DNA of 64,000 nt from Progne subis subis. Its lineage: Eukaryota; Chordata; Aves; Passeriformes; Hirundinidae. Positions 31,601 through 43,672 of this stretch are shown here, piece after piece. Location: positions 6,939,001 to 7,003,000 of the forward strand of contig JAKJHU010000014.1 of assembly GCA_022316685.1 (NCBI GenBank), read 5' to 3'. The translations under genes were made by a program, and so were the position numbers. Every line of letters starts with the position of its first letter. Position 1 is the stretch's first letter. Under the pieces are notes generated by a model. That model ran no database searches, was not told where the DNA came from, and saw only the letters and a program-made list of their open reading frames with translations.

Positions 31601-33394
31601 TGGTGATGTAGCCAAGGTGAAATTTATTTTTAGAGATGTATGAGCTACAGATATAAATTTTAATATATATATATATAAATATATATATATATAAGATTGC
31701 ACATTTGTGTCTGTTTACCTGCCCAGGTATCTGTACTAATGGATTTTTAGGCCATGAAGTATTTATAATGAAATTTAACAAAGAAATGGAGATCACAGAG
31801 AGATTAAATTCCTGCCATTTTTGTAAAAACCCAGAAGCTGGAGAAAAGGGAGGATCTTAGAGCTGGTACTGATAATAAAAAGTCCATCCTTTATTGGACA
31901 CCTGAGAATTCAGGTGGGTACCCTGGGGTACTGCTGCAGGCCTTGGGCTGTGCTCCAGGAGAATTCCCACTCAGGGATGGAGAATGTGTGGCCTTGGTTG
32001 ACTGAGGAATTTCTTTAAAATCAGGTATTAAAGCAACTTTAAAATTCTACACACTTTATTGTGTTTGGCTGTTTTCTGCCTTGAAATAACCTCAAGTAAA
32101 GTGGTTAAATTAATATAATTTCAGTACTAAAGTGGTGTCAAAAATCTGACTGGAGCACTTTGGAGGCTGCAGGCTGTTTTCCCATGCACTTTTACAGTCG
32201 AGTGTGTCTATATTTCAGTGGGAAGTGTTTCATCCCCCTTTTCTCATCAGCACATTCACTTCTACTCACCACAGAGGTGCCACAGAAAGAAGTGGCTGGT
32301 CTCTATCCATGTTATTTATTCTATATTCCCAAATATTTTTTACCCAGTTAATCAATGTGTCTGAGAACAGCGTCAGAGCCGCCCAACTGGACATGGCTGG
32401 CTTTGTGGGATGAGCAGTCCATGAGCCTGGACTCCCTTTAACCTCCCAGGAATACCCAAATTCTCCTGCAGAGTCTTGCCAAATGGGAGAAACAATTACC
32501 CTTGCTTGATCCTTTGGTTATTATCTTGCTCTCTGCACGGAGTAATTAACTCTAAGGTATTGTCCAAATAGATAAATTTCACCAGGCTTTCTGGAAAATC
32601 TCTCATTAGAAAAATGAGTTTTGTTGTCTCAGCTCATATGGCATCGATCAACGCTCTGCTTAGCAAAATAAATACAACTTGGGGAAAGTTGGGATCAATC
32701 TCTGCCCAGAAAAGATAAATGAGGCAGCAGCAGGGAGAGCCACTGCAAGCACATTTAAGTAATAAGACCCAGCAGGACCTGCCATTGTTAGGGCAGACGC
32801 CCTGAAGTGTCTTAATGTGATTATAATGTGGCTTCCTGAAAGAAACCAATTATAACTATCTTAGATAAAACATTATTATCAATATTCTGCGGGGTGAACC
32901 TCGAGCCAAACAATTAAAATTTTATTTTTCAACTTCTACGCGCAGTTTTGAGAAGCGTCTCCAAAGACGCTTTGCCAAAAGCACCATTTTTCTAGGTGGC
33001 AACAGTGAAAAGTAGAGGTGGTCCCTGGGCTTAGCACAGGCACAGAGGTCAACACAACCCAGATCTCATTTCCAAATGCATTGCTAAAATTTGTATGTAA
33101 ATTCTTTTTTGCTCGGTTAGTTGGCTAACAAATTGAATGTCCCTTCCTGATAGCTTAAAAAGAGATTGAATGTATTTTAAAGGATATTTAGAGCTTGTTT
33201 TCAAGATGCAAACCCCTTATTTGAATATATTAATTTTGTTTCTGAAGGTGCACTTGTGTCCTATTCTGTAGTGCCAGTGAGGGGGAAAATGGAGAAAGGT
33301 TGTGCATCACTTTTGTTTAATGAACACTTATTTCATGTAGAAGTCTAATTTATTATATCTGAGAGTACAGCAGGCTCTTCCTTTGGTACAGGCA
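28638..33394. other. Host non-coding DNA right of the provirus
   Basis: No gene recognised. Features: an A/C-rich simple stretch at 30028-30090, an (AT)n tract at 31662-31693, and an imperfect 32-bp tandem duplication (TGTTTATCCCACAT-AGGATG) at 31143-31199. ORFs on both strands are short and show no domain pattern. Confidence 0.5.
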
Positions 33395-33740
33395 TTATTT
33401 GACCTCCTCGTTAGCGACTTTGGACGGGGAAAAATGCAGCCTCAGCAGGGCTGCAGGTGACACAGGACTGGGAGGAGTGGCTGAAATCCAGCAGGGCCTG
33501 GAAATGCTGGAGAAACCAACTGGAACCCCTCAAAATCCATCAAAAGCCCAGTGCCGATCTGCCCCGTGTGAGAAAGGCAAGGACACACTGGAGCAATTCC
33601 AGCAAAGGGCCCTGGAGGTGATTCAGGGATTGGAGCAAGAGGCTGAGTGAGCTGGGATGGTCCAAAAGGTTCCTCTCGGTGATGGCCAAGAGCCCCCCAG
33701 CAAAAGGTTGAAATGTTATTGGCTTTCTTATTTTTTTTTC
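33395..33740 (+). repeat. CR1 LINE fragment, sense, left part
   Basis: AGGGCTGCAGGTGACACAGG, TGGGAGGAGTGGCTGA, CACACTGGAGCAATTCCAGC and AGGCTGAGTGAGCTGGGATG follow the CR1 coding-to-3' region in order. It is interrupted on the right by an LTR-like block; more CR1 follows at about 34300-34485. The plus-strand ORF here is a diverged shadow of the element. Confidence 0.7.
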
Positions 33741-33744
33741 TTTA

Positions 33745-34258
33745 TGTTAGAGCCGGGATTAATACACGGGCATCACTGTTTCATGTTCAGACTCGGGGTT
33801 TATTAATTCTGATCTATATTACAGCCTCACGAGTTGTGAGTTCTAGCTAGCAAGTTAGAAAACAGAGGTAAAATGGATGCATCTAACTCTTTCCAAGGTT
33901 AATTAAGCGCTAATCACCCAATCATGAGATGACACCCATATTATTTATATTTTTGACCCAATAATAACCACCCAAGGACCACAATGTGGACCTTTTTCAC
34001 CCAACTTAGAAAAAAACACCCAAAACCATGAGGAAGTTGGTGAAGAAGGACTTAGACAATGCCCCAAATCCCCAATTTTGCCCCATATATATTACTATAT
34101 ACTAAAATCCTAAATCTAAGTTTTTCACCCTGTGAGATCACACAATGCTATTCAAACCACACCCCCACAACCCCAGTGCCATCACTCCATTTCGGAAGCC
34201 TGTTCCATTGCCTCAAGTCAAATGCAGTACTCGCTTGAGGGTCCGTGTCTTTTAGAAC
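33745..34258 (-). repeat. Solo LTR (ERV, older), antisense, inserted in a CR1
   Basis: On the minus strand the block ends ...CCCGGCTCTAACA (left end TGTTAGAGCCGGG at 33745). It has AATAAA at 33799-33804 and an AATATAAATAA-type TATA region near 33941-33952, in the right order for U3-R-U5. The right boundary is uncertain: TG-type starts are possible between about 34220 and 34259. I could not find a convincing target duplication. No internal retroviral sequence adjoins it, so it would be a solo LTR. Confidence 0.55.
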
Positions 34259-34299
34259 AGAAAACCTGAAATTTTCAGCCTCCAGGGTTCCAACGAAGT

Positions 34300-34485
34300 A
34301 TAGAGCTGTGTTTCAGCCCAAGAGAAGGGGGTCAAGGCCAGGATCAGCTTGCCCAGCAAGGTGGTGGTGTTTCCATCCTCGGAGATCTTCAAAGCACAGC
34401 CCTTACTCCAGCAAGGCTTGGGATGGATGATCTCGAGAGGTGCCTCCAACCTCAGCCCCTCTGGGACTCTGATGCATCAAAGAAA
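34300..34485 (+). repeat. CR1 LINE 3' end, sense, right part of the split copy
   Basis: GCCCAGCAAGGTGGTGGTGT, CCATCCTCGGAGATCTTCAA and GATGGATGATCTCGAGAGGT, then CTCCAACCTCAGCCCCTCTG, follow the CR1 3' order. With 33395-33740 it appears to be one element split by the LTR-like block. Confidence 0.72.
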
Positions 34486-35949
34486 ATGAACTCCCACTGT
34501 GACCTCATTTCCACGGGAGAGACTGGAAAAATATTTTGTGTGAAACCTTCCCCTTTTTTTTCCTCACGTCCGACGGCTTTGCACTCGGTATTTGCAATGA
34601 AACGACGGCCTGTGACTTATCGAGTCTTCTGTTTCCCCTTGTAGTTGTGTAGCTTTGCCTTTTTCTCCTTTCAAGGTTAATTTGGCCTATTTAAGATCTT
34701 GTCTGTTTTGCAATACTTTTTTTATCTCTGTTGCTGAACAGATCATATATTCTTAAAAGAATAACAAAGTCAGGAATTCAATATCCACAAGCTTTATTCT
34801 GGTAACTTTGTTTAAACTTTATATTAAAACCTGTCACAAAAGCTTTAAAAATGCATCTATGAATCATTTTTAGTTGTACTCTATGTGTTTATATATTTAA
34901 AGATCTTTTCATTAAAGAAACCCAGGATGACTAAACTTGCTGGATTTTTTTTTTTTTTTTTTTTTTTTTAATTAAAAAATTTTTAGAGCTTACATTCCAC
35001 AAAATTGCTGGGAGCCTTAACTCCTCCATCACCACCAACAGGGACCAGCTGAACATTCATTTTCCCAGCCTGTGCAGATAAATTCAATCCACACCTGGTA
35101 TTTCAGGTATAAATATCTGCCCAAGGATGTTCTTGAAATTGGCAGGCTCACAACAGCAAAATGAAGCTGACACGAGTTCCAAATGACCAATGATTTAAAA
35201 TTTGGAGGAAATAATAAGACAACTTATTTGCAGAGCCCATGCAGGCTGGTGGTGAGGTTTTTCACAGCAGGTTACTTATCAGCCTAATAGAAATGCTGAC
35301 ATGCACAACCTTAACTCCTGGATCGCCCAGGCACGGCTCTAATCCAATTGATTTGTGGTTGTTTCCTTGGATGAAGACATAAAGTGGATGTGTTTTCCAA
35401 AATATCCTCACTTTTTCTTTAGGACAAAGAGGCTGTCCCAGAGGTACCCATGATTACATGATTCAGAGGGATTTTTATGATTTTTTGGTGCCTGGCAAAT
35501 GACAGTGTGTCGTATTTTACCCCGGCTGAACTGCAGCCCTGGGAATAATGACACGATTTTCAGCTGGTAATACCCTGCCCTGACCTCTCAGCAAAAAAGG
35601 AATTCCCAAATGTAAGCACTTTTTAAGTTTACACCGCAATAACGGTGGGGTTTTTTTTAAATTAACTATGTCAGATAATTATGTTGTCTTGCAATTTTCA
35701 ATTATCAAAATTAACACACAACCATTGCAGCAGTGGCTATGTCACGCTGCATTTTCTCCTTAAGTTCTTGTTTTCCAAACCATAAAAGAAATATCAAGAG
35801 ATATTGAATTCTTCTTTGTTATTTGACTTCATTATGCTGAGAAAAACAATCTGTTATGTCGCAGAGTGAAAACAGAGCAGGAGAGCAAATCTAACAATAA
35901 CGTTATTTAAATATACAGGGGTTTGCTGTTACTAAGATTTGTTCATCAG
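34486..35949. other. Host non-coding DNA, nothing recognised
   Basis: AT-rich; T run at about 34946-34970. No gene or repeat family identified. Confidence 0.5.
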
Positions 35950-36076
35950 TGCCTGGCTGGGTGGGGCTCGGAGCAACCTGGGACAGCGGAAGATTCCCTG
36001 CCCATGGAAAGGGGTTGGAACAAGCTGATCTTTCAGGTTCCTTTCCAACCCAAACCATTCCATGATTCCAGGGATG
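35950..36076 (+). repeat. CR1 LINE 3' end, sense
   Basis: GGAGCAACCTGGGACAGCGG, CCCTGCCCATGGAAAGGGGT and TTTCCAACCCAAACCATTCC, then ATGATTCCA, identify the terminus. Confidence 0.85.
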
Positions 36077-39000
36077 TAAGTGCAATTTTGGGGATGCTCT
36101 GTCAGTCTTGGCTTCATTCAAGCTGTTTCACCTGGGCTCTGGGCAGGCAGCTCTTTTGTTTAACCTGGCAGAGAAGAGTGGTAGCTCTACATTATTCCAA
36201 TTACCCACAGAGATTTTGGCTGCAGGACATGGCCCCAAAGACACTTCTTAGTAGATATTGTTCAAATAAAAGGTTGGGTTTTTTTTTAAATCTATCTTTT
36301 GATTAGGAGCTCCTTCACCTTTCCTAACCTGAGCTGTACTAACCAGCAACTGATCCTGCACCACAACCACGACAGGATTCCTCTTCCCTGCCCAGGGAAA
36401 AGGCTGGGATGGGGAATTTTCAGCAGGACCACGAGGATTTCATGTGGCAGACCCAGCCCCTCACAAGCTGCTGCTGATGGTAGCGACTTCTAGGCCAAGT
36501 CCTAGCAGGGTCTAAAATTCCAACATCTGAAAAACACTGGATGCAAGAATTATTATGGAAACATGGGCTTGGCAGGAATTCAGACTCGTGATGGGTATTT
36601 ACTACCCAGGTAGCAAAAAAAAAAAGTGCTTCTGCATTGGGTTCATGCTGTCATTTTGGGTTTCCTGAATTAAATGTACGATTTGAAGCAAAGACATATT
36701 TTATAGGCGGCGTTGCTTTCTATAGCAAAGAGAGATTTTATAGTCGGTGTTACTTTCTGTAGCAAACATTTATGGGAGTCTGAAACTTGATACACAAATA
36801 TTTGAACATTTTCCCACATCCGTATGGTGAATCTCTTATATAAATACATTCTGCAGCCTTAGCAAGTAAGGATCCGTTTCAGTAAATCTCCCTTTTAGAA
36901 AATCTCTGTCATTCTCTAATCAGCTTTCTCTTCTTGGTTTTCATCCATATGTACATTGGGTAGTTCAGTCAATAACGAGCTCAGGAATGTAACTCGAAAA
37001 TTAGTTTCCAAAATAATTTTAAAATATGCTTCATCAAAACCATACCAGAATCATAATCAATTTGTCTTATGGACTTTTTCATTAAACTGATTTTTATTTG
37101 TAAATTACATTCTTGTTTGCTCCCCCTTTGAAAAGGCTTGAAATGAGATGCTTAAGGGCAATCAATAATTTAAAGCCACAAAAAAAAATTATTCTGCTCA
37201 TCACTTTTCTAGGAATAAGGTTATTAATTTCTTTTTTTTTTTTTTTATTTGATTTGATTTGATTTTTGTGAGTGAAGGTTGTTAAAACTGATGGGTCTGG
37301 ACTGACTGCAGCTCAGAGGTGTTTCTGTTTGACGAGATCTGCGCTGAGGAGCGGAATCACATTTCGAGTGTTTAGGGATCAAAGGGAGGGAAGGCAATCA
37401 CGTAAGCCCCAAATTGGATTGCTCTGGCATATTTTATTTATGTAAACATTGCTCAAGGAATCGAATCACTGGCGTTGAAATACCTGACTCAAAGGGCTAC
37501 CTTGCGGAAATAACGGCAGATTACAGGCTTGGCAAAGGATAAAACTCTACACCTGCTCATTTGGTGTCGGTGAGGGAGGGAAAGGAGTAATATTCCAGGC
37601 TGAAAAGCAGTTCTCCGAAGATAGAAGTCATCAGCAGAGAGAAATGCACCTCTCAATTACCACGATCAAATATGATTTGCTCTGGGAGAGCACGGAGGTT
37701 TGCTGTGATCTCCTTGTCAAAATAATCACAATTTCCCCCGGCCTCTGTGCTACCAGAGCTCCTTGGTGACGAGGTGAGGGGATCCAGGCTCTAATTTAGA
37801 GCTGGTGGAGAAGGCAGCAAACGACAGTGGGTCTGACTAAACAGCCTGGCAGCTGGAGCTGGGGGAGGCTGCATCAGTCTGGAACAACTTCACAGCCACG
37901 GGGTGTCTGGTGGTGCCAACCCCCTCCGCAAACAGCACGGAATTTCTGCCACATGCCCACAGCAGTCTCACCCCAAAGGGATGGGAATCAGCACAAACAG
38001 CTTCAAAATTACAAACTGATATTGTGTCCTTTAATGATAAACTCAAAATCTGCCAAAAATTATATGTTTTCCTGCCCTTGAGAGCAATTTTTCCCCACAG
38101 CGCTGTTTTTTAGAGACCCTGGGAGCACAGGTTACCCCAAAGCAGAGACTGACTGCTTTGAGTGATGGGAAAATGTCAGAGAAGCCCTGATCTCACAATC
38201 AGCTCAGTTCCTACAGCGCTCAGTTTTAGGGCTTTCTGTTGCTGTTTGCTGCAGTGTTGCTGAATTTCATGGATAACAACACCTGAGTGTAGCTTCCACC
38301 AGCGCCCTGCTCCAGAGGAACACGAGGAAATACAGCCTCATTCTGCTGTTGGAACTTGGCCATAGCACATTTGGTGTTTTCATTGATGGCAGGTTTATCT
38401 TTTCAACAGAGATAAAATATCTCCATCCTAGGTACACCCAACACCTTCAATTAGTCCATGAATTTCCTTCTTGGGTCTCTGATGCCTTTTGGATTAAAGA
38501 TTGGAAGGTTTTTGGTGATGGGCAATTCATTGTTATCAGGAAGTTGTGTGCAGCCTGGCATCATTTCAAAAAACACGTGGGGCAGGGGGGAAGCAGATCT
38601 CAGTGCCCCAGATGTGTGTGCCACAAAACCGGGCTTCCCTGTATCCCTAGGGATGTCACAGATTATCTACTGGTGCCTGTAGGAGCCCTTGGCCAGTCAA
38701 AGATTTTCTGATCTGTTGCAAGACTGGATGTCCTTCTCCTGTTTTCCTTTGGGATGGTCTCTCTGAAAACGTGGGTCTTGCTTAGATAAGATAATCTAAC
38801 TTATTTCTTTCCCTTTTTGTTGGTCTTGGCTTTTGGCACAACAAAGGGCTGGTGAGGACAGGACAAACAGGTCCCTGTGCGATGGGATTCCTTTTTTTTC
38901 CCCTTTTTCTGTCTCCCACACGAACAGGAAAAGCACTAAACATGTACTAAAATGTTTCTGAGGACTGGCTGCAGCAATATTTCAGCATTTAGTCCATGCC

Positions 39001-40744
39001 ACAGAGGGATGGGGAGGAGGAAGGCACTCCCTGTGCAGGGTGACAGTGCCAGGCAGGTGGTGGCAGGACTGTGTCACAAATTAGGCTCTGGCTCTGACCC
39101 CTCCTGACAGTGCTGGACTCTGCTGAAGAGTTTCCTCCTGGAATCTAAGCACCAATTTGTTTGAAAATCTATCACTGTCACCAAGGAATTGCAAAGCAGC
39201 AGCAGCAGCAGCCACCGTTAGCGCCGACCCTGCAGGATTTTGTTCTTGCTGCTGGTGGAGGCAGATGTCTGACACACAGAGCACACATCAGCTGGAAAAC
39301 AGCAGCCTCCAGCTCAGAAATCCTTCCTCAGAATCCCTGTGACAGCTCCCAGTTTTTATGTTTAGCTTTATTAAGCAATAGATTGTATTGCTGGAGAGTG
39401 AACGAGCAGCAGGTTGGGCAGTCGTTGTCCTGCGCAACGGAAAAATCTGAATTAATTTCTCAGTTAAAAAAAAAAAAAAAAGGGTCAGAAGAAATGAGAT
39501 AACAACAGGTTCTTTAGTCTGCTCTGCTTGATTTACAAATATTTGGGGTGAGGAACTGTATTTCACGTATAAATACAATGCTTTAACTCCCAGAGAAACT
39601 TCCCAATGTGACAGCACTGGCATCTCCCAGGGGACAGCAGCGCCAAAGGAAAACCCAGCACTATTGGAATTGATGATTTGGAGCTTCCCCCGTCAGAATC
39701 AGAATCAAAAGCAAGGAGCACAACCACTGTTTTTGTCAAAAAGAAGTCCTTTTTTTCCTCAAGAGATTTCCAGGCTGTTTTTGCAGATTTTAGTTTTTGA
39801 CAGTTTAAATAAAGTTTTGATCAACACCAAGGAGGAGTTTTCCAGAGGAGAGCAAAACCAGCCTGGCTCTTCCACGTGTTTCTGTTGACTCCCAAAATCC
39901 GACCTACCTTCCCCACACTCCTGATGGTCATTGATGTCTAAGAAGAACTCCAAAAAGCCTTCTTAAAATTGTGTCTGAGAGCTTCACATGAGAATAAATG
40001 ACACTGATAGGTACCACAGTAAAGTGAAATAAAATAATTTTAATGGCTCAAAAACCAGCTGAAGGCCTCACTCTTGTTTTAGGACATTCTTTTATCAATT
40101 ACCCTTTCACCTTCACACCTAGATTTAGCTTAATTTAACCTAAATATTCAAGATTAACCTCATAAAGTGCTTCTGAATATGTGTAACTTTTCTGCACTTT
40201 AAATATCTTTATTGCCAACAGTAATGCAGCCCTCAAGTGTTTAAACTCCGCAGGAGTAAATTTGGGCAGTCAGCAACATCAATATATCGACTAATAGTTA
40301 CATTTTAATAACATTAGGTGCATTAATATTGTCTTTAGTGATAACAATGTGGCCAAGAATAACATTTTTATTCCTTGCATGCAGCTTGGGAGTGTATATA
40401 TAACACCACTCTCTTTTCTGATCCTTTTTTTCAAAGCCAAGCTTGCAAAATCCTAATTACAGACCTGGGCAAGGCACAAGAGGCTTTTCTAATTTCAAGG
40501 CAACACCTGCAAAATTAATTGCACACCCTAAAATATTCTTTCCTTCAACAACATGGATGTTTACCATTGATTATAAGAGATTCATATAAAACTGAAGAGT
40601 GATAACCATATTCAAACAAGTTCTGATTGCCCATCCATCCATCCATCCATCCATCCATCCATCCATCCATCCATCCATCCTTTGTTAACTAATTTTCTTC
40701 TCTATTCTACTTCAGTTACCAGTGGCTAAGAGGGGAAAAAAAAA

Positions 40745-40776
<32 letters not shown>

Positions 40777-43094
40777 AATTTCCCAGGCATTGCCAAGCAA
40801 TTCAGAAAGGCTGGTCAATACATTTACCATCTGGAGGCTTTTTTTCATGTTAAAAAGGAGGAAATTTGGAATGTATTTAGTGCTTGAAACTAGGAAAAAC
40901 ACAGGAATGTTGTTGTTGTTGTTGTTTCAATGAGGTTTCAAGTAAAAGCCCTGAACTGGGAACAAAGTTCTGATGTGAACCTTGGGTTGGGACATTTTAT
41001 AGTTTACTCTCAGGGCTGATCTTGAAAGCTCAGGTTGAGTGATTCATGTGAGCCTGTGAGGGATGAAACAATGAACACAGGGAAATAGTAGTGAAAGCAA
41101 ATGTTGGTTTCTGGCCAATCTCCTGCCAGGGGCCTGGGGCTGGGATTAGCAGTGAAATTCAGCCTGGTTGAATTTCAAAATTCAGAATTTTGAATTTTGA
41201 ATTCAAACCCAGGGCGTTTCTGACCAGGCTGAGTAACAAAACCAACCAACCCAAACCCACTCAATATTTAGTCACCTACAATGGTTGGAACGAGGGAAAA
41301 TGATGGATTTTCCCAACTGATGCCACCAAGAGTAGGAGCTCTGTGTGCAGAAATCTGGGACACCAACCCCAGCTCCAGGATTTTGGAGTGGAATAAATGC
41401 AGAATTCCTTCTTTCACTCTGCTGCTCAGACTTAGTGGTTTGAGGCAAGCAGGGCTGGCAGTTTCGGGACAATATTTTCTGTGCTAGGTGGCCTCAAGTC
41501 CTTCAGCATCAGGGTTTGAGATCCACCTGGATGCTCCCTGTCACTCATTCCCACTCCTTGTCTCCATCTGCATTCACCCATCTTCTTTCATCAGACAAAA
41601 AAGAGACTTTCTCATCCCTACGATGCAATATTGTCTTTCTCATTTTGCAAGGTTTTCCCTAAAACCCAGGATTTACAGGATTCTGTAAATTAGCAGGAAA
41701 GAGGCACCACTTTCTGTATGTTTTCTCTGAAGCCAACATTTTTAAAGATTTTTTTTTTTTTTTCCCAGATGTTAAAAATATTCCAGAAAAGTCTACCTTA
41801 GCCCAAGCAATTTCTAATTAATGTGCAGTGGGTTAACTTCAAGTATTTCTGGGTTTAACAGTGCCTAAGAGCAATGCTGAGAAATTACAGTGGGTTGTTT
41901 TTTTTTTTTTTTTCCAGTAGAAATATGAAATAATAGCTGCTCTATAAAACCCCCTCATCTCCACCACTTCCCACCTCATTTGTTTAAAGCCTGGTGGTTT
42001 TATGGCTTGTCTGCACCTCTCCTGGAATGGGACTAATAAGAGGAAACGATGTCCACTGCTTCCAGCATTAAAAAATCCCCTTGTGTTTCTGCTGCAACAT
42101 CCACAATGAGCACACGCCTTTAAAAAATACAACAGCAAATTAATCAAGGGCAAACACAAGTCTCTTCTGCCTGAGGGGTCTATGGGAGATAGTAAATAAT
42201 CAAAAGGAAGGCTACAGCTGATTTATATTTCTTTATGATGATCAAAGGCAAATGGACTCCAATTCAGCAAGGAATATAAATTCTGTGTGAATACTCACTT
42301 TTTCTGCTGCATATAAAATTGAACAGCCTTCTCCACTGGGCTATATCTAGTTTAATATCCATTAGCTAATATTGCATGCCCTAAGGTTAGAAAAGGAGCA
42401 AAAATCCATTGGTGGACTAGACATTGCAGAGAGGTTTTTTTATGCATCTTCCAAGTTTTATGTGTCTTTCTTGCTTCCTAGATGGAGTTCATTATATTTC
42501 GAGAAATCTGTCTTGTTTAAACAATTGTTGTCACAAAGTTTCTTATACACAACCATCCAATGAAGCATTCTCCTCTATTAAAAATAAAGCATCCAAAAAA
42601 CCCAAACCCACCAACCCAACAACCCTACCCTGAAATGTGTGGTGGCTTTGGTGGCCTTTGGATGCTGTCAGAGAAGAGGGCAGCCCTGAGCCCCCAGGGG
42701 ATGCCAGCTGCAGGGATTTGGGGATGGATCCATAGGCAGGAGGATGTGATCCTGTTCATGGACTGTTCACTGGGATGGAGGTTTGGATTCTAGATTAAAC
42801 AGCCTGGAACAGCCAGCACGGCTCCAGAGAAGCCAAAGAGTTCTTTTTTAGACCTCAGTGATTTTATGATTTTTATATTTTGGGGGAAGTGGAAGGATGC
42901 TACTAAACCTGATGATTAGAGAAAAATAAAACTGGTGAAATGGAAAGGTGCATCCTCCTCCAGTGCTGGATGTTGGTTTGTTTAAAACTTTTATGATCAG
43001 GAAAACAAAGCCAAAATATTCCATAAAAGTTTCTACAACAGTTTCAAAAAGTAAAATAGTCTGTCCAACCTTTCACTATGTTACACTTCCTGGA
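36077..43094. other. Host non-coding DNA with short simple repeats
   Basis: No gene recognised. Contents: an imperfect 37-bp tandem duplication at 36698-36767, T-run plus (TTTGA)n at about 37230-37265, (CATC)n at 40631-40680, A-runs at 40736-40778, (TGT)n at 40909-40926, and a 21-bp perfect palindrome at 41174-41194. 37420-37800 and 40200-40400 are homopolymer-free and could be conserved non-coding sequence, on texture only. Confidence 0.5.
40631..40680. repeat. (CATC)n tetranucleotide microsatellite
   Basis: Twelve and a half perfect CCAT units, followed after about 55 bp by A28-G-A14 (40736-40778). Confidence 0.97.
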
Positions 43095-43672
43095 TTCTCT
43101 TCTCTTCTCTTCTCTTCTCTTCTCTTCTCTTCTCTTCTCTTCTCTTCTCTTCTCTTCTCTTCTCTTCTCTTCTCTTCTCTTCTCTTCTCTTCTCTTCTCT
43201 TCTCTTCTCTTCTCTTCTCTTCTCTTCTCTTCTCTTCTCTTCTCTTCTCTTCTCTTCTCTTCTCTTCTCTTCTCTTCTCTTCTCTTCTCTTCTCTTCTCT
43301 TCTCTTCTCTTCTTCTCTTCTCTTCTCTTCTTCTCCTCTCTCCTCTCTCCTCTCTCCTCTCCTCTCCTCTCCTCTCCTCTCCTCTCCTCTCCTCTCCTCT
43401 CCTCTCCTCTCCTCTCCTCTCCTCTCCTCTCCTCTCCTCTCCTCTCCTCTCCTCTCCTCTCCTCTCCTCTCCTCTCCTCTCCTCTCCTCTCCTCTCCTCT
43501 CCTCTCCTCTCCTCTCCTCTCCTCTCCTCTCCTCTCCTCTCCTCTCTCCTCTCCTCTCCTCTCCTCTCCTCTCTCCTCCCTCCTCTCTCCTCTCTCCTCT
43601 CTCTCCTCTCTCCTCTCTCCTCTCCTTCCTCTCTCCTCTCTCCTTCCTCTCCCCTCTCTCCTCTTTTCCTCC
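43095..43672. repeat. Polypyrimidine pentanucleotide array, (TTCTC)n turning into (CTCCT)n
   Basis: About 580 bp contains only C and T on the plus strand. 43095-43310 is a nearly perfect TTCTC array of about 43 units. 43311-43358 is a mixed junction. About 43359-43545 is a nearly perfect CCTCT array of about 37 units. 43546-43672 is a degenerate CTCTCC mixture. Long Leu/Ser-rich and Arg/Glu-rich ORFs across it are artefacts. Mirror-symmetric polypurine/polypyrimidine DNA like this can form triplex (H-DNA). Confidence 0.97.

Noticed and set aside
43095..43672. CRISPR-like or coding tandem array
   Set aside because: Pure pentanucleotide simple repeat without spacers, in a vertebrate genome.
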